Below, piece after piece: positions 1 to 9,748 of a stretch of 64,000 bases of DNA. Within the stretch, counting starts at the first letter, position 1. Each line of letters starts with the position of its first letter. This DNA is from Methylocaldum marinum. GTDB lineage: Bacteria; Pseudomonadota; Gammaproteobacteria; Methylococcales; Methylococcaceae. The stretch lies in the NCBI RefSeq assembly GCF_003584645.1, contig NZ_AP017928.1, positions 4,664,833-4,728,832 on the forward strand, read 5' to 3'. The translations under genes and the position numbers were made by a program. Below the pieces are notes generated by a model. That model was given only the letters and a program-made list of their open reading frames with translations, was not told where the DNA came from and searched no databases.

Positions 1-1
1 C

Positions 2-367
2 TACCATTTGCTGATAGACCGGGGCATGACGTTCGCCCTTTCAGTGGACGAGCCGGTGAACTTCAGCCTACCCTCCATTGATGTTCTGTTCGAGTCCGCG
101 GCGCGGAGTCTCGGCGGGGGCGCGATCGGGATTCTGCTTTCCGGCGCCAACGCCGACGGTGCGTACGGACTCAAAGTCATCGAAGACGCCGGAGGGCTTG
201 CGTTCGTTCAGGCGCCGGCGGATGCTGCGATGCCGGCGATGCCGAACGCCGCCATTGCTTTGTGCGAACGGGCCGCAGTCCTGCCGGCCGCGGAAATTCG
301 CGCGTATCTGATCCGGCTGGCGGGGCGCGGAGGAGAAAGTGGCCGAAAACGATACCATGACCGCTAA
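2..367 (+). CDS. CheB-type protein-glutamate methylesterase, C-terminal part
   Basis: Only the last ~120 residues are present; the reading frame is open to the window edge, so the start lies outside. The piece carries the end of a CheB methylesterase domain: the segment LLSGANADGAYGL matches the family loop that holds the catalytic Asp, followed by AIALCERAAVL near the C-terminus. CheB removes methyl groups from chemoreceptor glutamates; stand-alone or CheB-CheR-fused forms also sit in sensory kinase systems. It overlaps the next gene, a REC-histidine kinase, by 29 bp, so the two are translationally coupled and probably act in one signalling pathway. Whether this is a CheB/CheR fusion cannot be seen from the fragment. 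Confidence 0.8.
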   Translation, partial: YHLLIDRGMTFALSVDEPVNFSLPSIDVLFESAARSLGGGAIGILLSGANADGAYGLKVIEDAGGLAFVQAPADAAMPAMPNAAIALCERAAVLPAAEIRAYLIRLAGRGGESGRKRYHDR

Positions 368-1511
368 ACCAAAAATCCTGTTGGTCGATGACCGCGAGGA
401 GAATCTCGTGGCGCTGGCGGGGCTCCTGGGCGGGCATCACGCCGGCCTGCTGTGCGCGCATTCCGGCGAGGAGGCCCTCGATCTTCTGCTGGTGCACGAG
501 GTGGCGCTGGCGCTGGTCGACGTGCAGATGCCCGGCATGGACGGATTCGAATTGGCCGAGCTGATGCGGGGAACCGAACGCACCCGTGAAATTCCCATCA
601 TTTTCGTCACCGCCGGCATACATGACCACACCCGGGTATTCAAGGGCTACGAGTCTGGGGCCGTCGATTTTCTGTTCAAGCCGCTGGACCCTCATATTCT
701 TTCCAGCAAGGTCGCCGTTTTCATGCAGCTCTACCGGCAAAAGCGGGAGCTGGCGGAACGCGTGCGGCAGCTCGAAGTCGCGCTGGCGGAGCGGCAGCGG
801 ATCGAAAACGCCCTGAAGTCGGCGGATCGGCGCAAGAACGAATTTCTGGCCATGCTCGGCCACGAACTTCGGAATCCGCTGGCGCCGATCAGAAATGCCG
901 CGCAAATCATAAAAAGATTGGACGTGTCGGATCCTAGGCTGCAAGCGGTTCAGCAAGTCATCGAACGTCAGACCGGCCATCTGGCCCGCCTGGTGGACGA
1001 TCTCCTCGATATTTCCCGGATCGAGCAGGGCAAAATCACGGTCCGGAAGGCGCCGATCGAACTCTCCGCAGTGGTCGATCAGGCGCTGGAAAGCAGCCGA
1101 CCCTTGATACAGTCCCGCCAGCACCGTTTGATCGTTTCGGTTCCGGATACCCCCGTTCCGCTCATGGGAGATGCCGAGCGCCTCGCGCAGCTGATCTCCA
1201 ATCTGCTCAACAACGCCGCCAAATACACGCCGCCGGGCGGGACCATCTGGCTGACCGTGAGCCGGGAGGACCGGGAAGCTCTGATCCGGGTGAAGGACAC
1301 CGGCGAAGGTATCGCGCAGCCCTTGCTGGCCCAAGTCTTCGAGGTCTTCACGCAGTCCGAGAGAACCCTCGATCGCGCTCAGGGCGGGCTCGGACTCGGT
1401 CTCGCCATCGTCAAGAAACTGGTGGAGCTACATCAGGGGCGCATCGAGGTCTTCAGCGAAGGTCCCGGAAAGGGGAGCGAGTTCTCGGTGTGGCTGCCGG
1501 TGTCTGCTTAG
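339..1511 (+). CDS. Response regulator-histidine kinase (REC-HisKA-HATPase)
   Basis: 390 residues. An N-terminal receiver domain (about residues 12-125; ILLVDDREEN, LALVDVQMPGMDGFE with the phospho-Asp, then the conserved Lys in LFKPLD) is followed by a short coiled coil, a HisKA dimerisation domain with the phospho-His in FLAMLGHELRNPL, and a HATPase_c domain (NLLNNAAKYTPPGG, GLGLGLAIVKKLVELH). No transmembrane segment, so it is a cytoplasmic kinase whose output is controlled by its own receiver. The GTG start at 339 is chosen because GGAGG precedes it by five bases; an ATG at 357 lacks such a site. It overlaps the upstream CheB-like gene, as in chemosensory-type two-component systems. Confidence 0.85.
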   Translation: MAENDTMTAKPKILLVDDREENLVALAGLLGGHHAGLLCAHSGEEALDLLLVHEVALALVDVQMPGMDGFELAELMRGTERTREIPIIFVTAGIHDHTRVFKGYESGAVDFLFKPLDPHILSSKVAVFMQLYRQKRELAERVRQLEVALAERQRIENALKSADRRKNEFLAMLGHELRNPLAPIRNAAQIIKRLDVSDPRLQAVQQVIERQTGHLARLVDDLLDISRIEQGKITVRKAPIELSAVVDQALESSRPLIQSRQHRLIVSVPDTPVPLMGDAERLAQLISNLLNNAAKYTPPGGTIWLTVSREDREALIRVKDTGEGIAQPLLAQVFEVFTQSERTLDRAQGGLGLGLAIVKKLVELHQGRIEVFSEGPGKGSEFSVWLPVSA

Positions 1512-1568
1512 CGAACCGAACCGCCGGGCACGATCGAATTTCGGCGTTTCGCATGGGCGCAATCGTTC

Positions 1569-1636
1569 GTAGGTCGGCAATCCTTGCCGACGAAGACGCT
1601 CGGCCGGGCCGTGACGTCGGGAAAGGCTTCCCGACC
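1569..1636. repeat. REP-type palindrome doublet
   Basis: Two hairpins in tandem: GTCGGCAA (1573-1580) with TTGCCGAC (1584-1591), then GTCGGGAA (1616-1623) with TTCCCGAC (1628-1635). The first, with its flanking CGTAG on one side and GAA on the other, recurs elsewhere in the window (17493-17520, 45168-45229, and degenerate copies near 5799, 43010 and 61084). Dispersed intergenic palindromes of this kind are REP sequences; they can act as transcript stabilisers or insertion targets. Confidence 0.75.
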
Positions 1637-1700
1637 TTGTATTATGAATTCCGTGTGGTTCGGAAGGGGTTGGAGAAGACTCCCGACCGGTCACCACAGG

Positions 1701-2839
<1,139 letters not shown>

Positions 2840-3066
2840 CCCGGATAACAGTATCTACTCGCGAGTTGCCTACGGCTGATATGAAAATGCTCCGGTACGA
2901 CCCGCGCAAACTCGTCTCCGAAAATAATCCAATCTTCATCTCATTTTAATTTTTCTTTCGGCTGTTCGCTCATCTTGCTCCCGTAGGCTAATGGTCCAAG
3001 GCTGCTTCTCTTTGCAGGGACGGCCGCCTTGTCGATCTTGCGAGGAGTTATAAGAGGTTCACGAAC

Positions 3067-4494
3067 ATGCCAATCGGTTTCGGAAGCGTATTCAAAGGGC
3101 TTTACAAACAGTACGGGCACACGGTGATCGTGCTGTTGAGAGTTCTCGACGTCGCGATGCTGCTGGCCGCCGCTTGGGTCGCCTTTTATTTGTGGCATCA
3201 ACAACCGGTCATCGACCAGGATCACCGGGTTGTCATCGCAATCGGCCTTCTGGGAACCATCATTTTCTTCGAGATCGGGCAGATCTACCGCCCCTGGCGG
3301 AGCGATGCGATGCGGGGGGAAGTCGTCCGCATCCTGCGCGCCTGGCTGTTCACCCTGATCTCGGTGGTATCCATCGTCGCCCTGGTCCGCCTGCATGTAT
3401 GGCTCGGTTCCAGTTATCGCTGGATCGCGACCTGGGGCGTATTGGGCTTTGTTTTCATCGTCCTGATGCGGGCCGCGCTTTCGCGCGTGCTGAGGCTATT
3501 GCGCGCGCGCGGCTGGCAGCAGGGCCGCATCGTGATGGTCGGGCTGAACGAAATGGCGATGGCCGCGAGCCGGCAATTGAACGATTCGCCGTGGGCGGGC
3601 TTGCAGGTGATCGGTTATGTCGACGACCGCGTCAAACCGAGAGGCGCGATCGGGGAGATCGCGCTGCCGCGGCTGGGCGGGCTGAATGATCTGGCCCATC
3701 TGGTGGCCCGGGAAGAGGTGGATGAAGTCTGGGTGGCGTTTCCGTTCAAGGGCGAGGCGCGCGCGGAGCAGGTTCTGCACGAACTGCGCCATTTGCCGGT
3801 CAGCATACGGCTGGTGATCGACTGCTTCGCTTTCAAGATGAGCAAGTTTCTGAATCTGAACGATGTCGCCGGCATCCCGACGCTGGATATTTCGGTGTCG
3901 CCTCTGCACGGCATCAACCGCTATATCAAGGAAGTCGAAGACCGTCTGTTGGCGTTGATCCTCCTGATGCTCGCGAGCCCGGTCATGCTGCTCATCGCCG
4001 CCGGGGTCAAGCTCAGCTCGCCGGGGGCGGTGTTTTACCGGCAGGAACGCGTCGGCTGGAACAATCGCTCGTTCATCATGCTGAAGTTCCGGTCCATGCC
4101 GGTGAACGCCGAGGCGAATACCGGTCCGGTCTGGGCCAAGCCCGGCGAAAACCGCGCGACACCGTTCGGGGCTTTCCTGCGCAGGACCAGCCTGGACGAA
4201 CTGCCGCAGCTGATCAATGTGCTTAAGGGCGATATGTCGCTGGTGGGGCCGCGCCCGGAACGTCCGGATTTCGTGGAAGTGTTCAAGGATCAGGTGCCGA
4301 ACTACATGAAGAAGCACATGGTGAAAGCCGGCATTACCGGCTGGGCCCAGGTCAACGGCTGGCGCGGCGACACCGATCTGGTCAAGCGTATCGAGCATGA
4401 CCTTTATTACATCCAGAACTGGTCGGTGTGGTTCGACCTGGAAATCGCCGCGAGAACCGTCGTGTCCGGTTTCGTCAACAAGAACGCCTATTGA
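3067..4494 (+). CDS. Undecaprenyl-phosphate phosphosugar transferase (exopolysaccharide initiation)
   Basis: 475 residues. The N-terminal half has four or five membrane segments (about residues 14-110) and a Rossmann-like CoA-binding-type region (IVMVGLNEMAMAA). The C-terminal half is the bacterial sugar transferase domain, with KFRSMPVNAEA, DELPQLINVLKGDMSLVGPRPE and the terminal helix region typical of the WcaJ/PssY family. The enzyme moves a sugar-1-phosphate, usually glucose-1-P, from UDP-sugar to undecaprenyl phosphate at the inner membrane, starting repeat-unit synthesis. It is the first gene of the locus; a GAGGAG lies about 20 bases before the ATG and GAGG nearer to it. The IS110 element ends about 200 bp upstream and may affect expression. 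Confidence 0.9.
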   Translation: MPIGFGSVFKGLYKQYGHTVIVLLRVLDVAMLLAAAWVAFYLWHQQPVIDQDHRVVIAIGLLGTIIFFEIGQIYRPWRSDAMRGEVVRILRAWLFTLISVVSIVALVRLHVWLGSSYRWIATWGVLGFVFIVLMRAALSRVLRLLRARGWQQGRIVMVGLNEMAMAASRQLNDSPWAGLQVIGYVDDRVKPRGAIGEIALPRLGGLNDLAHLVAREEVDEVWVAFPFKGEARAEQVLHELRHLPVSIRLVIDCFAFKMSKFLNLNDVAGIPTLDISVSPLHGINRYIKEVEDRLLALILLMLASPVMLLIAAGVKLSSPGAVFYRQERVGWNNRSFIMLKFRSMPVNAEANTGPVWAKPGENRATPFGAFLRRTSLDELPQLINVLKGDMSLVGPRPERPDFVEVFKDQVPNYMKKHMVKAGITGWAQVNGWRGDTDLVKRIEHDLYYIQNWSVWFDLEIAARTVVSGFVNKNAY

Positions 4495-4522
4495 TTATCG
4501 ATTTTGCAGGGGAGGGGAAGAG

Positions 4523-5671
4523 ATGAGCGCATCGTCATCCTGGGATTGGTGGATTGGAGGGCCGGGGGGGGCCGCCGGGATTCTGGCGCTGTGGCTGGCC
4601 GTTTTTCTTTCCGGCTGTTCGCTGACGCCGGGCATGGACATGAAGCGGGGCAGCGATATCGCGGACGCCACCGTGCCGGTCATGAAGGACGGCAAGCTGG
4701 TCAAGGAGAAAGTGAAGATCGTTCCGATCACCGCCGATTTGATCATCGAGCGGGAAAACGCCAGGCTGCAGGACGCCAACACGCTCACGCTGCCGAATTC
4801 GGAACCGGAGCCTTACCGGGTCGGGCCGCACGATCGGCTGCAGATCACGGTTTGGGATCACCCCGAACTGAACGATCCGGGCGGCGAGGATATTCCTCCC
4901 GAACTGGCGGGCAAGTCCGTTCTCGATGACGGGACGATTTTCTATCCCTACGTGGGCACCGTTCACGTCGCGGGCAAGACCGTTGCGGAGATCAGAGACC
5001 TGCTGAGCGAGGGGCTTTCCAAATACTTCAAGAAGGTCAAGCTGGACGTGCGCGTGCTCGCGTTCCAGGCCCACAAGGTTGCCGTGGTGGGCGAAGTCAA
5101 GTATCCCGGCGTCCAGTCGATGGTGGATTCGCCGCTCAATGTCGCCGAAGCCATCAGCCGCGCGGGCGGCGTGACGACAGAGGCGGATCTGAGTCACGTG
5201 ACCCTGGCGCGCGGGGAGAAGCTCTATCCGATCAACCTCCAGGCGCTTTATGAACAGGGCAATAACGGCCAGAACCTGCAACTGATGGCTGGCGACGTGC
5301 TGCACGTGCCCGATCGCTATCACGCCAAGGTCTTCGTCACCGGCGAAGTCGGCCGGCAGCAGGCGCTGCAAATCCACAAGGGCAGAATGACGCTCGCTCA
5401 GGCCTTGTCGGAATCCAACGGAGTCGACTTCAACACCTCGAACGCGGAGGAAATCTACGTCATTCGGGCCGGGCAGGCTAGGCCGGAAATTTTCCAGCTC
5501 AACGGTGAGTCGCCCGACGCCATGATCCTGGCCGAGCAATTCTCCTTGCAACCGCACGATGTCGTTTTCGTGGGCACGGCGGGCGTGACCCAGTGGTCGC
5601 GTGTACTCAACCAGTTGCTGCCGTCGTCGTTCAGCCAGGTCATGACGCGCGGGGCGTTCTATGGCTTCTAG
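4523..5671 (+). CDS. Polysaccharide export lipoprotein (Wza/EpsA-like)
   Basis: 382 residues from the ATG at 4523, chosen because GGAGGGGAAG precedes it and a lipoprotein signal follows (LWLAVFLSGCS, lipobox LSGC with Cys near residue 33). The mature part has a poly_export domain (YRVGPHDRLQITVWDHPEL) and SLBB-type beta-grasp repeats (AHKVAVVGEVKYPGV; VFVTGEVGRQQAL). Wza-type proteins form the outer-membrane channel for capsule or exopolysaccharide and contact a Wzc-type kinase in the inner membrane, encoded next. Spacing to the upstream transferase is 28 bp, so co-transcription is likely. Confidence 0.9.
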   Translation: MSASSSWDWWIGGPGGAAGILALWLAVFLSGCSLTPGMDMKRGSDIADATVPVMKDGKLVKEKVKIVPITADLIIERENARLQDANTLTLPNSEPEPYRVGPHDRLQITVWDHPELNDPGGEDIPPELAGKSVLDDGTIFYPYVGTVHVAGKTVAEIRDLLSEGLSKYFKKVKLDVRVLAFQAHKVAVVGEVKYPGVQSMVDSPLNVAEAISRAGGVTTEADLSHVTLARGEKLYPINLQALYEQGNNGQNLQLMAGDVLHVPDRYHAKVFVTGEVGRQQALQIHKGRMTLAQALSESNGVDFNTSNAEEIYVIRAGQARPEIFQLNGESPDAMILAEQFSLQPHDVVFVGTAGVTQWSRVLNQLLPSSFSQVMTRGAFYGF

Positions 5672-5689
5672 GGCTTCCGGCCGGTACCC

Positions 5690-5820
5690 GGATGCGCTGA
5701 GGTACGAAGCGCATCCTTTCCGGGCCCGAGCGGATGGCATCCGGAATGATGCGCTTCACTTCGTTCAGCACATCCTACGAGCTTTTCCGGCGACGCCTTC
5801 GTCGGCAAGGGATTGCATAT
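5690..5820. repeat. Palindromic intergenic repeats
   Basis: The 234-bp gap between the export and kinase genes holds GGATGCGCT (5690-5698) pairing with AGCGCATCC (5708-5716), then GATGCGCT (5748-5755) against AGCACATCC (5768-5776), and a truncated copy of the GTCGGCAA REP family at about 5799-5820. No gene is seen. Such hairpins inside an operon could modulate the kinase-to-export mRNA ratio; that is inference. Confidence 0.6.
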
Positions 5821-5905
5821 CTACAAGCGGCGGCGTGGGTCGGGACCGGAAGTCGGCGGTACTCGGCAAAGGGTCTTTCAACCGAATCGATACGTGGATT
5901 GAGTC

Positions 5906-8146
5906 ATGAACATGCACGGACAAAACGAGATTAGCCTGCCTCCTCCGCCTAACTGGTCGCGGATCGAGGAGCCGAGCGTCAGTATCCGCGACTATGTCGA
6001 TCTGCTGCTCGAAGGCAAGAAGACCATCTTGTTGACGCTGGTGTCGGTCTTGCTGGTGACGGTGGTCTACCTGGTTTTCGCGCCCCGTACCTATAAGGCG
6101 GATGCCTTGCTGAGGATCGACAAGAACAAGGCGCTGCTGACGGCCCCGCTCCGCAGCGAGACCAGTAAATCCCCGGCCGAGGCGGAGAATCCGCGGGCGC
6201 AGCGGGAGGTCGAGATTCTGAGGTCGCGCTCGGTGCTCGGCAAGGTCGTCGACGGTCTGAATCTGGCGATCGAAGCCTCGCCCCGCTATTTGCCGCTGAT
6301 CGGCGAGACCCTCGCCCGTTGGCACGACCCGCGCGACGGGGTGGCCGGCGCCTGGTGGGGCTTCGACAGCTGGGCTTTCGGCGGCGAGAGGATCGAGATC
6401 GGCGAATTCACCGTTCCCGAGCGATACCTGGGAAAAGACTTCACCCTGATCGCCCTTGAAGAAGGGCGTTTCCGGCTGCTCGGCCCCAAGGACCAAGTTT
6501 TGGCCGAGGGGCGGGTGGGCGAAGGCCTCGAAATCGACGTGGGCGAAGAAAAACCCGTCGCGGTCAAGATCTCCGAACTCAAGGCCCACCCCGGCACCTA
6601 TTTCGATCTGCGCCGGGAAAGCCGGCTGACGGCCATCGAAAAACTGAAGAAGGCGTTTTCCGTCAAGGAAGCGTCCAAGGACACGGACATTCTCAATGTC
6701 GAACTCAAGGGCCGCGAACCCCTGCAGCTCGCCAAATCCGTCAACGACATCGCCACCACTTATGTGAACGCAACGGTGAACTGGGAATCGGCGGAAGCCG
6801 GACAAAAGCTGGATTTTCTCGAAAGCCAGCTGCCGGTCGTGAAGGAGCGCCTGGAACGCGCGGAGCAGGCTTTGAGCGCTTACCGGCAGCAGCACGGGGC
6901 GGTCGATATCTCCGCCGAGGCCGAAGTGCTGTTGAAGCAGGCGGCGGAAATGGAAACCCTGGGCATCCAGCTCAGACAGAAATACGAGGAGCAGAACCAG
7001 CGGTTCACCGACGCTCATCCCGACATGATCGCCACCAAGGCCCAGATCAGCCGGGTGGAACGGAAGCTGTCGGACCTCAACAAGCGGATCAAGGAGCTGC
7101 CGCGCACCCAGCAAAACATGGTGAGCCTGTCGCGCGACGTGCAGGTCAATACCGAGCTGTATACCTCGCTGCTGAACAGCGCCCAGGAACAGCGCGTGGC
7201 GGCCGCCGGATCGATCGGCAATTCCCGCATCGTCGATTTTGCCGTCACGCCGGAGAAGCCCTATTGGCCCAAGCCGGTTCTGCTGCTGGCCATAGCCTCC
7301 GTGCTGGGGCTGACCGCGGGCTCGGCGATCGTGTTCCTGCGCAACTCTTTGCAGCGCCATAACAATCACCCCGCACTGCTGGAATACCAGGTCGGTATTC
7401 CGCTTTACGCGGCGATTCCGCACAGCAAGAAGCAGAAGCGTCTGGCCAAGCTGACCGATCAGGATCAGCCGGCGGTACTGGCCAGCCAGGCGCCCCACGA
7501 TATTTCGGTCGAGTCGCTGCGCGCCCTGCGTACGACCCTGGAAGCGACGCTCGCCAGCGGCGAGAGCAAGGTCATCATGATCAGCAGTCCCGCGCCGGGC
7601 ATGGGCAAGTCCTTCGTCAGCTCGAACCTGGCGGCGCTCCTGGCGAGCATCCGGAAGCGGGTGCTGATCATCGACGCCGACCTTCGTAACGGCCGGCTGC
7701 ACGAGGCCTTTTCCGCCCGCAAGGAACTGGGGCTTTCCGATCTCCTGTCCGGGACGGCTTCGCTGGCCGAGACCATTACCAGCCTTCCGGACGTCGGCGT
7801 GGATTTCATCTCGAAGGGGCGGAACGTCTCCAATCCCGCCGAACTCCTGGTGCTCGGCGGCCTGGAAGAGATCCTGGAGGATCTCAAGGCCTTCTACAAC
7901 CATATCGTGATCGATTCGCCGCCGATCCTGGGCGCCACCGACGCCGCCATCATCGGCAAGCACGCCGACGCCACTTTCCTGGTGGTCAAGGAGGGGCGCT
8001 ACACGGCGCAGGAGTTGGAAGTCAGCTTCCGCCGCTTCCAGCACGTGGGGATCAGGCCGAACGGCTTCATCATGAACGACATGAAGGAAGGGTCTTCGTA
8101 TTACCCGTATTACGGGTATGGGTATGGTTATCCGAAGGCGGTTTAA
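5906..8146 (+). CDS. Wzc-like polysaccharide co-polymerase / tyrosine autokinase
   Basis: 746 residues. Order: proline-rich N-terminus, Wzz domain with first membrane helix (about 37-57), long periplasmic region with coiled coils and a GNVR-type segment, second membrane helix (about 455-475), then a cytoplasmic BY-kinase domain. Kinase motifs: Walker A in SSPAPGMGKS (about 558-568), Walker A' in IDADLRNGRLHE, Walker B in HIVIDSPPIL (about 666-675). The C-terminus is a tyrosine cluster (SSYYPYYGYGYGYP), the autophosphorylation tail. Such proteins control chain length and export through a Wza channel; the matching lipoprotein is the preceding gene. The ribosome binding site is weak. Confidence 0.92.
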   Translation: MNMHGQNEISLPPPPNWSRIEEPSVSIRDYVDLLLEGKKTILLTLVSVLLVTVVYLVFAPRTYKADALLRIDKNKALLTAPLRSETSKSPAEAENPRAQREVEILRSRSVLGKVVDGLNLAIEASPRYLPLIGETLARWHDPRDGVAGAWWGFDSWAFGGERIEIGEFTVPERYLGKDFTLIALEEGRFRLLGPKDQVLAEGRVGEGLEIDVGEEKPVAVKISELKAHPGTYFDLRRESRLTAIEKLKKAFSVKEASKDTDILNVELKGREPLQLAKSVNDIATTYVNATVNWESAEAGQKLDFLESQLPVVKERLERAEQALSAYRQQHGAVDISAEAEVLLKQAAEMETLGIQLRQKYEEQNQRFTDAHPDMIATKAQISRVERKLSDLNKRIKELPRTQQNMVSLSRDVQVNTELYTSLLNSAQEQRVAAAGSIGNSRIVDFAVTPEKPYWPKPVLLLAIASVLGLTAGSAIVFLRNSLQRHNNHPALLEYQVGIPLYAAIPHSKKQKRLAKLTDQDQPAVLASQAPHDISVESLRALRTTLEATLASGESKVIMISSPAPGMGKSFVSSNLAALLASIRKRVLIIDADLRNGRLHEAFSARKELGLSDLLSGTASLAETITSLPDVGVDFISKGRNVSNPAELLVLGGLEEILEDLKAFYNHIVIDSPPILGATDAAIIGKHADATFLVVKEGRYTAQELEVSFRRFQHVGIRPNGFIMNDMKEGSSYYPYYGYGYGYPKAV

Positions 8147-8366
8147 AGGGAGGTGTTGGCTGTATGTCGAGAGAAAGCGTAGAGGTTGTAGGCCGGGATA
8201 AGACGGTAGCCATTTCCGGCAATGTGCCATATCCGCCACGGTTTGCCGGAAACGCTGATGTCAACCACGCGCTACAGTATGGTCGCTGGTTAAATGGTGA
8301 GTGTTCCTCCCGGTTGCTGCGCCGAGCACCAGCTTTCGGCCGGAACAGTCCTTGGCGTTGTAACCG

Positions 8367-9683
8367 ATGAAAATCCAAGTCGAAAAAGACCTTCCCATGC
8401 TTCTGATCGTGCTGGTCAGCGTGTCGGCCGTGGCCTCGCTGCCCCAGGTCGACTCGGCCTGGAACGGGGTCAAGGAAGTTTACGGGGAGCAGGATTTCGG
8501 TTTGCGCATATTGCGTGAAGTGATGCTGGCGGTCATCGTCGCTTACGCCGCGCTGGAACGGCGGTTCTGGAACGGCGCGGCGAGCGGTTCGATGTTCGCT
8601 TTTCTTGCGGTGGTCGCGAGCTATGCGCTGTTCGAGGTCGCCTACGCGCTGTTTCTGGATCTGCCCTTGGTGGTGCCGCTGGCCGGGCTTCGGGTGTTCG
8701 AATATCTGCCGCTGGCCCTGATCGGCTACATGACGGCGCGGCTGGGTGCCGCCGAGCAGGTCGTTCAGAAATTCACGTCCCTGCTTCGTTTCTACATCGT
8801 CCTGCAGGGCGGTTTGGCCATTGCCCAGGCGCTGTGGGCGCCGCCCCTGGTCGGAGTGTCGATTCTGGGCGGCGGCCGTCCCTTCGGGACCTTCGTCAGC
8901 CCCAACCTGTTCGGGGCGGCGATGTCGACCTGCACGCTGTTCTTCGCGCTGGCCGAAGACCCGAAGGTCCGCAAATGGATGTACGCGACCACCTTTCTGG
9001 CTTTGTTGAGCGGGTCCCGCACGGCCCTGTTGAGTTCCTTTCTGGTCCTGTTCTTCCAGTTCTATCAGGCGGTGCGTCCCCGCGACCGCTGGGCACTGGT
9101 TCTGCCCGCGCCGGCGCTCGCGGTGGGGGCGCTGCTGCTGGCCTCGAGCCCGCTGCTGAGCGGGCGGGACGATGCCGATCCCACCCAGGACGGACGTATC
9201 GCCCTGTGGCAAAGAATGCTGAGCAACAATATCAACGACGTGCCGGACCTTTTGTTCGGGTGGGGTCTCGGCCTCGGGTCCAATACCATCAATATCTTGT
9301 TCGGCGCCGAACATTTTCCGGGCCAGTTCGACTCGGACAGCCTGTACCTTTTCCTGCTCAACGGTTACGGATTGATCGGCCTCCTCGCCTATCTGGTCTT
9401 CGTCCGGATGTCCGCCCGCATCTCGGGCCATTCCCGTAAAGGATTGGTGATGACCTTCATCTTCGTGGCGGGTCTGCCGTTCAATCTTTGGGAGTACTTC
9501 CCGCAGAACGCAATGCTGATGTTCCTTTGGGGCGCGGTACTGGGAACCGCGCGCAAACCGCATTTACTGCCGTCCGGTGCGGCACGGCGCAGATTCGACG
9601 CGCTCTCCCTCACCCCGACCCATCTCCCGGCGGGGAGACGGGAGTTCGAGTCTCTCTCCCGGTGGGAGAGGGATTTAGGGTGA
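8367..9683 (+). CDS. O-antigen ligase / Wzy-like polymerase membrane protein
   Basis: 438 residues with about ten to twelve hydrophobic segments and a large periplasmic loop near residues 265-320, the layout of the Wzy/WaaL superfamily; LSGSRTALLSSFLVLFF resembles the conserved O-antigen-ligase region. In this locus it is the likely polymerase that joins lipid-linked repeat units in the periplasm. The last ~26 codons and the stop come from an intergenic-type palindromic repeat (9607-9686), so the native C-terminus has probably been replaced or extended. Family-level identification is good; the exact role (polymerase or ligase) is inferred from context. Confidence 0.8.
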   Translation: MKIQVEKDLPMLLIVLVSVSAVASLPQVDSAWNGVKEVYGEQDFGLRILREVMLAVIVAYAALERRFWNGAASGSMFAFLAVVASYALFEVAYALFLDLPLVVPLAGLRVFEYLPLALIGYMTARLGAAEQVVQKFTSLLRFYIVLQGGLAIAQALWAPPLVGVSILGGGRPFGTFVSPNLFGAAMSTCTLFFALAEDPKVRKWMYATTFLALLSGSRTALLSSFLVLFFQFYQAVRPRDRWALVLPAPALAVGALLLASSPLLSGRDDADPTQDGRIALWQRMLSNNINDVPDLLFGWGLGLGSNTINILFGAEHFPGQFDSDSLYLFLLNGYGLIGLLAYLVFVRMSARISGHSRKGLVMTFIFVAGLPFNLWEYFPQNAMLMFLWGAVLGTARKPHLLPSGAARRRFDALSLTPTHLPAGRREFESLSRWERDLG

Positions 9684-9686
9684 GGG
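9607..9686. repeat. CCCTCACCC...GGGTGAGGG palindromic element
   Basis: Terminal arms CCCTCACCC (9607-9615) and GGGTGAGGG (9678-9686) enclose two inner hairpins: ATCTCCCGGCGGGGAGA and CTCTCCCGGTGGGAGAG. It overlaps the 3' end of the Wzy-like gene and supplies its TGA. A related core occurs inside the MITE-like element at 29838-29948. Confidence 0.75.
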
Positions 9687-9748
9687 CATGGGGTTGAGCG
9701 GGATAACCCTGTCGGGTCGTACGAGCGTGAAGGAGAGCTATTTCGGTT

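Noticed and set aside
5765-8239. 824-codon open frame on the minus strand opposite the Wzc-like gene
   Set aside because: Antisense shadow of a GC-rich gene; the plus-strand product has complete kinase motifs while this one resembles nothing.
8164-8370. 68-codon open frame between the Wzc-like and Wzy-like genes with GGGAGG upstream
   Set aside because: No family resemblance, arginine-rich end typical of out-of-frame GC-rich DNA, and the spacing to GGGAGG is long.
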